From Candidatus Aminicenantota bacterium (GTDB taxonomy: Bacteria; Acidobacteriota; Aminicenantia; UBA2199): 40,100 nt of DNA. The notes below the pieces were generated by a model. That model made no database searches. It had not been told where the DNA came from and saw only the letters and a program-made list of their open reading frames with translations. Of the stretch, positions 1 to 7,580 are shown piece by piece (position 1 is the first letter of the stretch; each line of letters opens with the position of its first letter). The stretch lies in contig JAFGST010000037.1 of assembly GCA_016934475.1 (NCBI GenBank), forward strand, positions 1-40,100. The letters run 5' to 3'. The position numbers and the translations under genes were made by a program.

Positions 1-1415
1 GCGAACATGCCCTGGAAATGGGGGCTGAGAGCAGCCAGGGTGGCGATGACCACGGGGTGCTCCGCGGCGGCGGCGACCGCCGCCGCCGGGTCCTTCAGCT
101 CGGCCGCGGTCAGGGCCAGCACGGCCTCCTCGCCGCAGACGCGGGTCACGGCCCGCGAAAGGGAGTCGATGCTGATATCCTGCAGGGGCTCGAGCGGTCG
201 GCCGCAGCGGGGGCAATCCTCCAGCCCCGCGCTGCGGAAGGCACAGCGCCGGCACGAGGCCGCTCGCCCTTCCTCCACCTTCAGGACGCCGCCGCAGCGC
301 GGGCAGGAGGCGATGCGCCGGCATTCCCTGCAGAACAGGTGCACGGACGGCTGCACGCGATTGACCAGGACCAGCGTCTTCCTTCCGGCCATGGTGTTCT
401 GGCGCACGAGCTCCATGATCGACTCCGGGATGCCGCGTTCCCCGCCCTTCAGCGCGTGCACTTGGCAGGAGATGTCCCGAGGCGGGCGCCGGTCGTCGAC
501 GCCCGGCCCGTCCCGATGGAGGAAGGTGGCGCAGGAATGGGACGAGGCCCCGCGCAGCAGGGGGAACTTTCCCGCCTGCGCCCGGATCTCGGCCAGGTGG
601 TCGAGGCGCAGCGGCGAGGCGGAGGGGCGGGCGAAGAGCGGGGAGGAGGCCCGGTCGATGATCAGCAGCCCCGGTCGGGGCAACGGCAGCGTGAGCGCCG
701 AGAGGCCGCCGCATACGACGCCCGATTTTCCCAGGCGATACTCGCGCCACGTCTTTTCCCGGGCCGCCGGCCGTACCGCGGAATGGTAGGGGTCGCTGGC
801 GGGGATGAGCGACTGCCAGTAGGCGCTGGTGGCGATGTCGGGGGCCAGCAGGATGACGCTGCCCCCGGCGTGCAGGACCCGTTCGCAGGCCTCGCGGTAT
901 TCCCGCCCGCGCACCGGGGCCAGGAGCAGGCGCGACGGCGGCGCCCCGTCCCGGTGGAGTTCCGCCGCAACCGGCCCGGGGGGCGCCGGAGCGGGCGACC
1001 TGAAAAAGAGGCGCAGGGGGCCCGCCGCCGCCATGCGTCCCAGCGCGGCGGCGGTGAATTCGGACAGCCGGCGTTCGCGTCCCTCGACCTCCAGGCGCAG
1101 CCCCTGGATGCCCTTCTGGCTCGGCGGCAGGCCGAGGTCGAGCAGGGAGCCGGCGGAGACGAAATAGGCGGAAGCGGCGCGGCGGGTGAACTCCAGGAGG
1201 GAATCATCGGGGACGAACGGGTCGTCGACGACGCCGATGATGTCCTTCAGCCGGCCGCCGTAGGCCGACTCCGGGGCCAGGACCCAGGCCAAGGCGACGC
1301 GGTTCCCCAGCGGCACCAGCACGCGCGTCCCGGCGCCGACGCGCGGGGAATCGCCCGCCACCCGGTAGGTCAGCGGTTCGCAGAGGTTGTAGGAGAGGGA
1401 TACGCTGATCTTCAA
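1..1415 (-). CDS. priA: PriA-like primosomal protein N', helicase motifs lost (partial, C-terminus off window)
   Basis: Replication-restart protein PriA, which binds stalled forks and reloads the replicative helicase. The first 471 codons are present. The N-terminal domain begins LKISVSLSYNL. Around residues 350-400 lies the PriA zinc-binding region, with cysteine pairs CREC, CPRC, CRRC and CPRC. The typical 'HPVVIATLAALSPHFQGMF' region follows just before the edge. The helicase core is degenerate. Where Walker A (GxTGSGKT) is expected I read LLLAPVRGREYREA, and the DEAH box is replaced by IIDRAS. The frame is open throughout, so this is not a simple pseudogene. The start is TTG, whose bases overlap the UDG stop (TTGA), giving translational coupling. 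Family knowledge: actinobacterial PriA proteins also lack helicase motifs. Inferred role: a structural primosome loader without helicase activity. Confidence 0.88.
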   Translation of the reverse strand, partial: MKISVSLSYNLCEPLTYRVAGDSPRVGAGTRVLVPLGNRVALAWVLAPESAYGGRLKDIIGVVDDPFVPDDSLLEFTRRAASAYFVSAGSLLDLGLPPSQKGIQGLRLEVEGRERRLSEFTAAALGRMAAAGPLRLFFRSPAPAPPGPVAAELHRDGAPPSRLLLAPVRGREYREACERVLHAGGSVILLAPDIATSAYWQSLIPASDPYHSAVRPAAREKTWREYRLGKSGVVCGGLSALTLPLPRPGLLIIDRASSPLFARPSASPLRLDHLAEIRAQAGKFPLLRGASSHSCATFLHRDGPGVDDRRPPRDISCQVHALKGGERGIPESIMELVRQNTMAGRKTLVLVNRVQPSVHLFCRECRRIASCPRCGGVLKVEEGRAASCRRCAFRSAGLEDCPRCGRPLEPLQDISIDSLSRAVTRVCGEEAVLALTAAELKDPAAAVAAAAEHPVVIATLAALSPHFQGMF

Positions 1416-2065
1416 GGGTGCTTGCCGGCGACGATGGCCATCACCTTCTGCATGTCTTCCCAGATCTCCCATTTGGCGCGGGAGATCTCCTCCTTGTCCC
1501 GCTTGTGCAGGATGAAGGCGGGATGGTAGGTGGGCACCAGCGGGATGCCGTTGAAGCTCAGCACCTGGCCGCGAATGCGGCCCATGCTGTGGCTGGTGCC
1601 CAGCAGGTTGTTCAGCGCCACCCGACCCAGGCAGACGATGGCCTTGGGCTGGAGTATGGCGATCTGGCGCAGCAGCCAGGGCAGGCAGGCCTGCACTTCG
1701 TCCTTCAGCGGTTCGCGGTTGTTGGGCGGGCGGCACTTGACGACGTTGCCGATGAAGACGTCCTCGCGGCCCAGCCCCATCTTCTGGATGATCTTGTCCA
1801 GAAGCTGCCCGGCCCGGCCGATGAAGGGACGGCCGAACTGGTCCTCGGTCTCCCCCGGCCCCTCGCCGATGAAGAGGATCCCCGGATGGTTGCTGCCTTC
1901 CCCCGGGACGTAGTGCGACTTGGTCTCGTGCAGGCGGCAGCGGCGGCACTGCAGGATCTCACGGGTCAGGTCGGCCAGGTCGGCGCGCCGGTCGCTTCCG
2001 GGAAGGTGCAGGAACTCCGCTCCCATCTCGCGGTAGAAATTCAGGACCTGCCGCAGCTCGTCCAT
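1412..2065 (-). CDS. udg: Family 4 (4Fe-4S) uracil-DNA glycosylase
   Basis: Removes uracil from DNA to begin base-excision repair. The 217 residues carry the family-4 signature. GEGPGETED at 67-75 is the catalytic/uracil-pocket motif, HPAFIL at 181-186 is the minor-groove loop with its histidine, and NVVKCRPPNNR lies near 108-117. Four cysteines (C40, C43, C111, C127) have the spacing expected for the iron-sulfur cluster. Length is normal for the family. It lies 7 bp after coaB, and its stop shares bases with the TTG start of priA, so repair and restart genes are coupled at the end of the same run. A type-4 UDG rather than Ung is usual in thermophiles and many deep-branching bacteria. Confidence 0.95.
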   Translation of the reverse strand: MDELRQVLNFYREMGAEFLHLPGSDRRADLADLTREILQCRRCRLHETKSHYVPGEGSNHPGILFIGEGPGETEDQFGRPFIGRAGQLLDKIIQKMGLGREDVFIGNVVKCRPPNNREPLKDEVQACLPWLLRQIAILQPKAIVCLGRVALNNLLGTSHSMGRIRGQVLSFNGIPLVPTYHPAFILHKRDKEEISRAKWEIWEDMQKVMAIVAGKHP

Positions 2066-2072
2066 CCCGTCC

Positions 2073-2720
2073 CTACGCGGGGCGGCCGGCCAGGCGGGCG
2101 ATCTCGTCCCAGATCCTGGCGGCGAGGCGCTCCTTGCTCATTTTTTCCAGGCGGCGCACGCCGTCGGGGCGCAGCAGGAAGACCTGGTTATCCTCGCCGG
2201 CGAAGGCGGGATTCGCTTCGGATATCTCGTTCAGGACCAGCAGGTCCAGGTTCTTGGCCAGAAGCTTCTTCTGGGCATTGACGAAGATGTCCTCCGTCTC
2301 GGCGGCGAAGCCGACCAGGATCTGCCCCTTGCGCTTGCGGGCGCCGATCTCGAGCAGGATGTCGGGATTCTTCACCAACTCCAGGGTGATGCGTTCGCCG
2401 CCCTTTTTCATTTTCTCGGGATAGTATTTCACGCTGCGGTAATCGCTGACGGCGGCGGCCATGACGATCACCTCGGAGCGCCGGAAGTGCTCGAGGACGG
2501 CGGCCCGCATCTCCTGGGCGGTCTCCACCTGGACGAGCTCGACCTCGTCCGGGAGAAGGGCCGTGGGGCCGCTGATGAAGGTGACCGGGCCGAGGCCGCG
2601 GGAGCGGGCTTCCGCGGCCAGGTGGTAGCCGGTCTTTCCCGAGGAGCGGTTGGAGAGGAAGCGCACCGGGTCGATGGGCTCGACGGTGGGCCCGGAGGTG
2701 ATGAGGATCTTCCTAAACAC
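2073..2720 (-). CDS. coaB: Phosphopantothenate-cysteine ligase (stand-alone CoaB)
   Basis: Joins 4'-phosphopantothenate to cysteine in coenzyme A synthesis. This is the second half of what is usually one CoaBC (Dfp) protein. Recognisable blocks are SGPTVEPIDPVRFLSNRSSG (residues 9-28), AAAVSDY (near 88), EKMKKGG followed by KNPDIL, and VGFAAET. The lysine-rich KMKK stretch corresponds to the catalytic-lysine region. The start is GTG (read as Met), with a GGGG element about 7 nt upstream. It overlaps the coaC stop by 8 bp, so the two halves are co-translated but separate. A programmed frameshift making some fused CoaBC is possible but unsupported. A sequencing frameshift is unlikely, because each half has its own plausible start or stop. 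Confidence 0.93.
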   Translation of the reverse strand: MFRKILITSGPTVEPIDPVRFLSNRSSGKTGYHLAAEARSRGLGPVTFISGPTALLPDEVELVQVETAQEMRAAVLEHFRRSEVIVMAAAVSDYRSVKYYPEKMKKGGERITLELVKNPDILLEIGARKRKGQILVGFAAETEDIFVNAQKKLLAKNLDLLVLNEISEANPAFAGEDNQVFLLRPDGVRRLEKMSKERLAARIWDEIARLAGRPA

Positions 2721-3243
2721 TCGTAATCCCCAGGCAGTGGCGGTAGATCGTCTCGGCGTCGGGAAGGCGGCCGCGTCCGATATCGCGGTTGGCCAGGGGC
2801 CCCTCGGCCGCCTCGATGACCTCGATCCCGCGGGCGCGCAGCCGGGCGAGGTTTTCGCCGACCGCCGGGTTCTCCAGCATGTGCGTATTCATGGCCGGGG
2901 CCACCGCCACGCGCCGGTGGAAGGCGCAGAAGATCGTCGACAGAAGGTCATCGGCGATGCCGCCAGCCATCCTGCCGATGATGTCGGCCGATGCCGGCGC
3001 CACCAGCAGCAGGTCGCACTCCCTGGCGAGGGTGATGTGCAGCAGCGGGTCCTGCCCGGGCGCGAAGAGCTTCAGGAACACCCGGCCGGGCGCGAAGGTC
3101 TCGAAGGTGAGGGGAGCGATGAAGCGCGTCGCCGCCCGCGTCATGACCACCGTCACCGCATGGCCTTCCTGCTGGAAGCGGCGCAGGATGTCCACCGCCT
3201 TGTAGGCTGCGATCGATCCGCTGACGCCGAGGATGAGCTTCAT
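2713..3243 (-). CDS. coaC: Phosphopantothenoylcysteine decarboxylase (stand-alone CoaC), missing the usual cysteine
   Basis: An FMN-dependent flavoprotein (176 aa) that decarboxylates phosphopantothenoylcysteine to phosphopantetheine. The N-terminus MKLILGVSGSIAAYKA is the flavin-binding SGSIAAYK block. LLHITLAR carries the active-site histidine, and APASADIIGRMAGGIADDLL and PAMNTHM are the other conserved blocks. In E. coli Dfp the substrate flap reads ACGDIGPGRM, with Cys158 needed for the final reduction. Here the flap is LANRDIGRGRL, so the cysteine is replaced. The ATG overlaps the gmk stop (ATGA), and the codon frame upstream belongs to gmk, so the shorter start is chosen. This is the CoaC for the neighbouring CoaB, unless another CoaBC is encoded elsewhere. 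Confidence 0.9.
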   Translation of the reverse strand: MKLILGVSGSIAAYKAVDILRRFQQEGHAVTVVMTRAATRFIAPLTFETFAPGRVFLKLFAPGQDPLLHITLARECDLLLVAPASADIIGRMAGGIADDLLSTIFCAFHRRVAVAPAMNTHMLENPAVGENLARLRARGIEVIEAAEGPLANRDIGRGRLPDAETIYRHCLGITSV

Positions 3244-3845
3244 CTTCCCCGGCGCAGGAGCGCGCGGACCCGGCCGGCGTTGTGCGCCGTCTGCCGGCCG
3301 AAGGCGACGTACAGGCAGCACAGGTCGGCCAGCGCCGACGCCAGGTCGTCGTTGACGATCACGTAGTCGTAGAGGCGGTAGGAACGCAGCTCCTTCAAGG
3401 CGGCGGCCAGGCGTTGGCGCGCCTCGCGGTCCAGGCGCCGCTGGCGCTGGCGCAGCCTTTTTTTCAGGGCGGCCAGGGTGGGAGGCACCACGAGGACCGC
3501 CATGGCTTCGGGGAACTCGCGCTTGATAGCCCGGGTGCCTTGAACGTCGACATCCAACAGCAGCGGTCGCCCGGCCCGCGATTTGTCCCGCACCTCCCTC
3601 CAGCTTGTCCCGTAGCTCCGGCCGTGCACCTCGGCCCATTCGACGAAGCGCCCCTCGCGCACCATGCGCTGGAAGCGCTCCTCGGAGACGAAGTGGTACT
3701 CCCGGCCCTCGGCTTCGCCGTCCCGGGGGGGGCGGGTGGTGTGCGAGACCGAGAACCGCAGCTCGGGGAACTCCTGGAGCAGCATGCGCGCCAGCGTCGA
3801 CTTGCCGCAGCCGGAGGGGCCGGAGACGATGATGATGTCGCGCAT
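3240..3845 (-). CDS. gmk: Guanylate kinase
   Basis: Phosphorylates GMP to GDP with ATP in the cytoplasm. At 201 aa it has normal length. The P-loop GPSGCGKST is at residues 9-17. The GMP-binding segment SVSHTTRPPRDGEAEGREYHFV (about 33-54) has the conserved Arg and Tyr residues. VDVQGTRAIK (about 98-107) is the core strand and Walker-B-like region. It lies 6 bp after yicC and overlaps coaC by 4 bp (ATGA). The yicC-gmk-coaBC-priA order is widespread in bacteria, but the rpoZ gene that often sits between gmk and coaBC is absent here. Confidence 0.96.
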   Translation of the reverse strand: MRDIIIVSGPSGCGKSTLARMLLQEFPELRFSVSHTTRPPRDGEAEGREYHFVSEERFQRMVREGRFVEWAEVHGRSYGTSWREVRDKSRAGRPLLLDVDVQGTRAIKREFPEAMAVLVVPPTLAALKKRLRQRQRRLDREARQRLAAALKELRSYRLYDYVIVNDDLASALADLCCLYVAFGRQTAHNAGRVRALLRRGR

Positions 3846-3851
3846 GGGTGC

Positions 3852-4736
3852 CTACTCGACGTTCTGGACCTGCTGGCGGATCTTCTCGATTTCACGGCGC
3901 ACCAGGAGGACCTGCCGGTGGATGTCCATGCTGCCGGTCTTGGCGGCGATGGTGTGCGTCTCGCGCAGCATCTCCTGGCTGAGGAAGTCGGCTTCGCGGC
4001 CCTGGGTGACGGCGCGCCGGTCGTGCAGGAGGCGCTTCAGCCTCGACGCATGGGTCCGCAGGCGGTTGACCTCCTCGGTGATCGATGTCCTCTCGGCGCA
4101 CACGGCCGCCTCCTGGGCGATGCGCCTGGGGTCGGTCGGCAGGCCGCGGAGGATCTTCTCGATCTTCCTGCGGTACGTGCGGAAAACCTCGCGTTCCACG
4201 GCCTTCTCGCGGGAACGCAGGGCGGCCAGCAGCGTTTCGATGGCGGCGATGCCGGACAGCAGGTCGCGCTGGATGGCGAGGCCCTCCTGGCGGCGGCTGG
4301 CCAGGAAGGCGCGGAAGACCGCGTCGCTTGCCCGGCGCATGGCGGCCAGGTCCCGCGGGCTCCAGCGCTCCATGTCGTGGTCCAGGCGAAACACCATGGG
4401 CAGCTTGAGCAGGCCGTCCAGCGGCAGGGCCAAGCCGGCGCCGTATTTCTTCTGCAGCGGGGCCAGCCGTTCCACGAGCGCCTCCAGCAGCGGCGCGTTC
4501 AGCTTGATGTCCCAGCCCCCCCGGCCGTGAGGGAACAGGTCCAGGACGACCTCGACCTTGCCCCGCTGCACCTTGCCCTTCACCATCTCGCGGACGGTCT
4601 TTTCGCAGGCCGCCGGGACGCCGCCGCCCTTGAAACCGATCTCCAGGTAGCGATTGTTATAGGACTTGAAGGACACGAAAAGCGAAAAATTCCTTGAATG
4701 GAAGCGCCCCTGGGCGAACCCGGTCATGCTGTTCAT
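3852..4736 (-). CDS. yicC: YicC family protein (DUF1732 endoribonuclease-like)
   Basis: A 294-aa YicC-family protein. The N-terminus MNSMTGFAQGRF matches the family's opening SMTGFG block. The C-terminal DUF1732 region reads AERTSITEEVNRLRTHASRL, then GREADFLSQEMLRETHTIAAK, and ends EKIRQQVQNVE, all close to the family consensus. E. coli YicC is reported to be an endoribonuclease involved in small-RNA turnover; applying that here is inference from the family. It sits directly before gmk, as in many bacteria, and 3 bp after the msbA-like gene, so it is in the same run. Confidence 0.93.
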   Translation of the reverse strand: MNSMTGFAQGRFHSRNFSLFVSFKSYNNRYLEIGFKGGGVPAACEKTVREMVKGKVQRGKVEVVLDLFPHGRGGWDIKLNAPLLEALVERLAPLQKKYGAGLALPLDGLLKLPMVFRLDHDMERWSPRDLAAMRRASDAVFRAFLASRRQEGLAIQRDLLSGIAAIETLLAALRSREKAVEREVFRTYRRKIEKILRGLPTDPRRIAQEAAVCAERTSITEEVNRLRTHASRLKRLLHDRRAVTQGREADFLSQEMLRETHTIAAKTGSMDIHRQVLLVRREIEKIRQQVQNVE

Positions 4737-4739
4737 GGA

Positions 4740-6542
4740 TCACATTATAATGTTCATCTCCGGGAATTGCAAGTTGTATAGGGAATAGTAGAGGCCGCGC
4801 TTTTTCAGCAGCTCACAGTGGTTGCCGCTCTCCTTGATCTCGCCCCTCTCGATGACCAGGATGCGGTCGGCCTCGATGATGGTGCTCAGGCGGTGGGCGA
4901 TGACGAAGGTGGTGCGGTTTTTCATCACCTCGGCCATGGCCTCCTGGATCAGCCGCTCCGATTCCGAGTCCAGGGAGGACGTGGCCTCGTCGAAGATCAG
5001 GATCTGCGGTTCCTTCAACACGGCGCGGGCGATGGAGATGCGCTGGCGCTGCCCGTTGGAGAGAAAGACGCCGCGCTCGCCGACGACGGTCTCGTACCGC
5101 AGGGGGAGCTCCTCGATGAAGCCGGCGGCGCGGGCGACGGTCGCCGCCCGGCGGACGTCCTCGAGGGAATAACGCTTGCGCCCGTAGGCGATGTTGTTCA
5201 GGATCGTGTCGTTGAAGAGGAAGACGTCCTGGGTGACCAGGCCGGTCTGCTCGCGCAGCGATTTCAGGGTGATGGAGCGAATGTCGCGGCCGTCGACGAG
5301 GATCTCCCCGGAATCCGGCTCGTAGAAGCGCAGCAGCAGGCTGGTGATGGTCGTCTTGCCGGAGCCGCTGGCCCCGACCAGGGCCACCATCTCGTTGGGC
5401 CGGGCCAGGAAGGACACGTTGCGCAGGACCGGCACGCCGCGCTGGTAGGAAAACTGGACGTTCTGGAACTCGACCTCGCCGCGGAGGGCCTTGACCTCGA
5501 TGGCCGAGGCCCGGTCGCGGATGGGATTCTCGGCCTGGATGACCTGCCGCACCCTCTCGTAGCCCGCCTTGCCCTGCTGGTAGTCGTTGTGCGCCAGCGA
5601 GAGGCGCTTGATGGGGCTGTACATCAGGAACAGCGCCGTGAGGAACGAGGTGAACTGTCCCGGGGAGAGGGTGCCCTGGGCGATGCGGTGCATGCCCACG
5701 GTGAACAGGCCGGCCGCCACCAGGCCGCCGATGATGTCCATGACCGGCGCGACCAGCGAGTACGCCAGGGCGATCTTGGCGTTGATGCGGAAGTGCTTCT
5801 GGTTGAGGCGGCGGAACTTGGCGATCTCGAACTCCTCCATGTTGTAGGCCTTGACGATCTTGTTGCCCATGGCCGACTCGCTCATGAAGTGGCCGAGGTC
5901 GCCGATGGTCTCCTGGGACTGGAGGCCTCGCTTCTTCACCTTGCGGCCGAAGTAGGCCAGGGGCAGCGCGGCGACCGGGACCAGCACCAGCGACAGCGTG
6001 GCCATTTCCCAGTCCTGGTAAAAGATAACGGCCAGCAGGCCGAAAAGAGTCAGGGTCTCGCGAATGTAGACGGCCAGGGTCTCGGCCACGGCCAGCTTGA
6101 TCTTCTCGATGTCGTTGGAGATGCGCGACACCAGGTCGCCGGTGCGCGCCTTGCTGAGAAAGTCGATGGACTGGTGGATCAGGTGGCGGTAAAGCCGGTC
6201 ACGGATGTTGCGCACCACCTTCAGTCCCAGCGTCTTCATGGAGTAGAGCGAAAGGAACGAGAAGACCGCCTGGCCGAGGAAGGAGACGAACAGCAGCTGG
6301 GGCAGCACCAGCATCAGCCTCTTCTCCTCGATGCCCAGGATGTTCATGATCAGGTTGCGGATGAGCTGGCCCCTTTCGGCCAGATGCCCGCCCCCCTGGA
6401 TGAAGAGCTCGTCGATGACCGGCTGGATGATGATGGCGAAAAAGGCGGTGAACGCCGCCACCATGGCCATGAAGACCAGGGCCAGGGCGAAGCGCTTCAG
6501 GAAGGGCCGGAAATGCTGATAGAGGGAAGTTTCATCGGTCAT
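4740..6542 (-). CDS. msbA: MsbA-like ABC exporter (lipid/lipid A or multidrug)
   Basis: A half-size ABC exporter of about 600 aa that would work as a homodimer in the inner membrane. The N-terminal half has about six hydrophobic helices, starting LALVFMAMVAAFTAFFAIII. The C-terminal ATPase has Walker A GASGSGKTT (near 390), Q-loop TQDVFLF, signature LSNGQRQRISIARA (near 493), Walker B ILIFDEATSSLDSE and H-loop IAHRLST. The signature reads LSNGQ instead of LSGGQ. The start is set at ATG GTMTDET-region (Met before TDETSLYQ); a TTG six codons earlier overlaps the pssA stop and is the alternative. Its position beside pssA favours a lipid flippase, but multidrug export cannot be excluded. The extra open frame further upstream is a pssA shadow. 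Confidence 0.88.
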   Translation of the reverse strand: MTDETSLYQHFRPFLKRFALALVFMAMVAAFTAFFAIIIQPVIDELFIQGGGHLAERGQLIRNLIMNILGIEEKRLMLVLPQLLFVSFLGQAVFSFLSLYSMKTLGLKVVRNIRDRLYRHLIHQSIDFLSKARTGDLVSRISNDIEKIKLAVAETLAVYIRETLTLFGLLAVIFYQDWEMATLSLVLVPVAALPLAYFGRKVKKRGLQSQETIGDLGHFMSESAMGNKIVKAYNMEEFEIAKFRRLNQKHFRINAKIALAYSLVAPVMDIIGGLVAAGLFTVGMHRIAQGTLSPGQFTSFLTALFLMYSPIKRLSLAHNDYQQGKAGYERVRQVIQAENPIRDRASAIEVKALRGEVEFQNVQFSYQRGVPVLRNVSFLARPNEMVALVGASGSGKTTITSLLLRFYEPDSGEILVDGRDIRSITLKSLREQTGLVTQDVFLFNDTILNNIAYGRKRYSLEDVRRAATVARAAGFIEELPLRYETVVGERGVFLSNGQRQRISIARAVLKEPQILIFDEATSSLDSESERLIQEAMAEVMKNRTTFVIAHRLSTIIEADRILVIERGEIKESGNHCELLKKRGLYYSLYNLQFPEMNIIM

Positions 6543-6553
6543 GGGGCCGTTCG

Positions 6554-7354
6554 TCAATCGCCTTTCTTGGTTTCCGGGCCCCGTTCGGCGCGGTGGCTGT
6601 CGCCGGCGGCCTCCGTGCTCCTGGGCTTGTGCTTGAGGGCCAGGACGACCAGCGGCGACAGCACGTAGATGATGGTCAGGATGGGTATGGTGGTGTCGGG
6701 GAAGATGATCAGGCAGCCGACGACGAATGCCAGCAGGAACAAGATCGGCAGGGTGTTGCGGAAGGCAAGTTTCTTGACGGTGCGGTACTTGACGTTGGAG
6801 ATCATCAACAGCGAGACGACGAGGACGTAGAGCGAGAAGAGCAAGGCGCCCCCGGGGCTCTGCGGGCGCTCGAAGATCAGCACGGCCGAGCAAACGGTCA
6901 TCGCCGCGATGGGAATGGGCAGGCCGATGAAGACGTTGGCCGGCACGACCTGCGCCTCCTTGAACACGTTGAAGCGCGCCAGGCGGATCAGGCCGGCGCT
7001 GAGGAAAACGAAGCTGACGATGCTGCCGGCCTGGGTGAATCCGAACTGGAATCCCCAGCGGAAAACCAGCATGGACGTGACCAGGCCGAACGTGACGGCG
7101 TCGACCAGCGAATCCAGCTGGACGCCGAAGTTGGACTCGGTCCGGGTCAGGCGGGCAATGGTGCCGTCGATGCCGTCCATGATGACGCTAGCGGTCAGGT
7201 AGTAGATCGCCGTCTTGAGATTCTGCCTGGGCCCGACGATGTGGATCAGGGCCATGTAGCCCAGGAAGAGGTTCAGTAGGGTGAACAGCGACGGCAAGAA
7301 AGAGATATGCGTCAGGGCCGCCAGCCTGGGCCTGCGGACCCGCTTGCGCTTCAT
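6554..7354 (-). CDS. pssA: CDP-diacylglycerol-serine O-phosphatidyltransferase (PssA)
   Basis: A membrane enzyme (266 aa) that makes phosphatidylserine from CDP-diacylglycerol and serine, the first step towards phosphatidylethanolamine. The CDP-alcohol phosphotransferase motif is complete: D60, D63-G64, A67-R68, G77, D81 and D85. The stretch FGVQLDSLVDAVTFG is typical of PssA rather than PgsA. About seven hydrophobic helices follow. The N-terminus is very basic (MKRKRVRRPR). No phosphatidylserine decarboxylase gene is adjacent. It follows the DUF465 gene by 1 bp and precedes msbA by 11 bp. Its distant link to serC, upstream in the same run, would place serine supply and serine use together. 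Confidence 0.93.
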   Translation of the reverse strand: MKRKRVRRPRLAALTHISFLPSLFTLLNLFLGYMALIHIVGPRQNLKTAIYYLTASVIMDGIDGTIARLTRTESNFGVQLDSLVDAVTFGLVTSMLVFRWGFQFGFTQAGSIVSFVFLSAGLIRLARFNVFKEAQVVPANVFIGLPIPIAAMTVCSAVLIFERPQSPGGALLFSLYVLVVSLLMISNVKYRTVKKLAFRNTLPILFLLAFVVGCLIIFPDTTIPILTIIYVLSPLVVLALKHKPRSTEAAGDSHRAERGPETKKGD

Positions 7355-7355
7355 T

Positions 7356-7580
7356 TCACCCCGGCTGCTTGCGGAAGGCGCAGATGCGCTTCTGCATGGC
7401 GTCCTTCAGGCGGAGCTTCTCCTTCTTGATGTTCTTCTCGGCCATGCGCTCTTCCTCCGACTTCGGCTTCCGCTGCTGGAGGCGCCGCAGCTTTTCCTCC
7501 AGCTCCTGGTGCTTGACGAACAGCATCTTGAATTCGCTGTCCCTCTCAATGAGAATCTCTTTTATTCTTTGTTCCTCCAT
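7356..7580 (-). CDS. DUF465/YdcH-like small coiled-coil protein
   Basis: A small charged helical protein (74-75 aa). Two features match the YdcH/DUF465 family: the HQELEEKLRRL segment and the late KKEKLRLKDAMQ segment, with two helices separated by a Ser/Lys-rich turn. The function of the family is unknown. Two adjacent ATGs exist. The second is preferred because AAAGGAG then sits about 6 nt upstream; the first would leave only 3 nt. The 5' end lies inside the 3' end of the methyltransferase-like gene (35-38 bp overlap, another frame), so expression is probably coupled to that gene. Confidence 0.8.
   Translation of the reverse strand: MEEQRIKEILIERDSEFKMLFVKHQELEEKLRRLQQRKPKSEEERMAEKNIKKEKLRLKDAMQKRICAFRKQPG

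Noticed and set aside
662-1207. Minus-strand 181-codon frame within priA
   Set aside because: It is out of frame with the PriA sequence, whose own frame is open from the TTG at 1415 to the window edge.
18-1529. Long plus-strand open frame (about 500 codons) over priA
   Set aside because: It is antisense to a clear PriA frame; its product is Arg/Gly/Ala-rich and matches nothing. GC-rich genes often leave the opposite strand open. The same applies to other long frames opposite msbA, serC, the acylase, the unknown 599-aa gene and ettA.
2073-3243. coaB/coaC split as a sequencing frameshift of coaBC
   Set aside because: The downstream half has its own GTG with a ribosome site and a proper N-terminus, and the overlap is a neat 8 bp. 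A split gene pair is the simpler reading.
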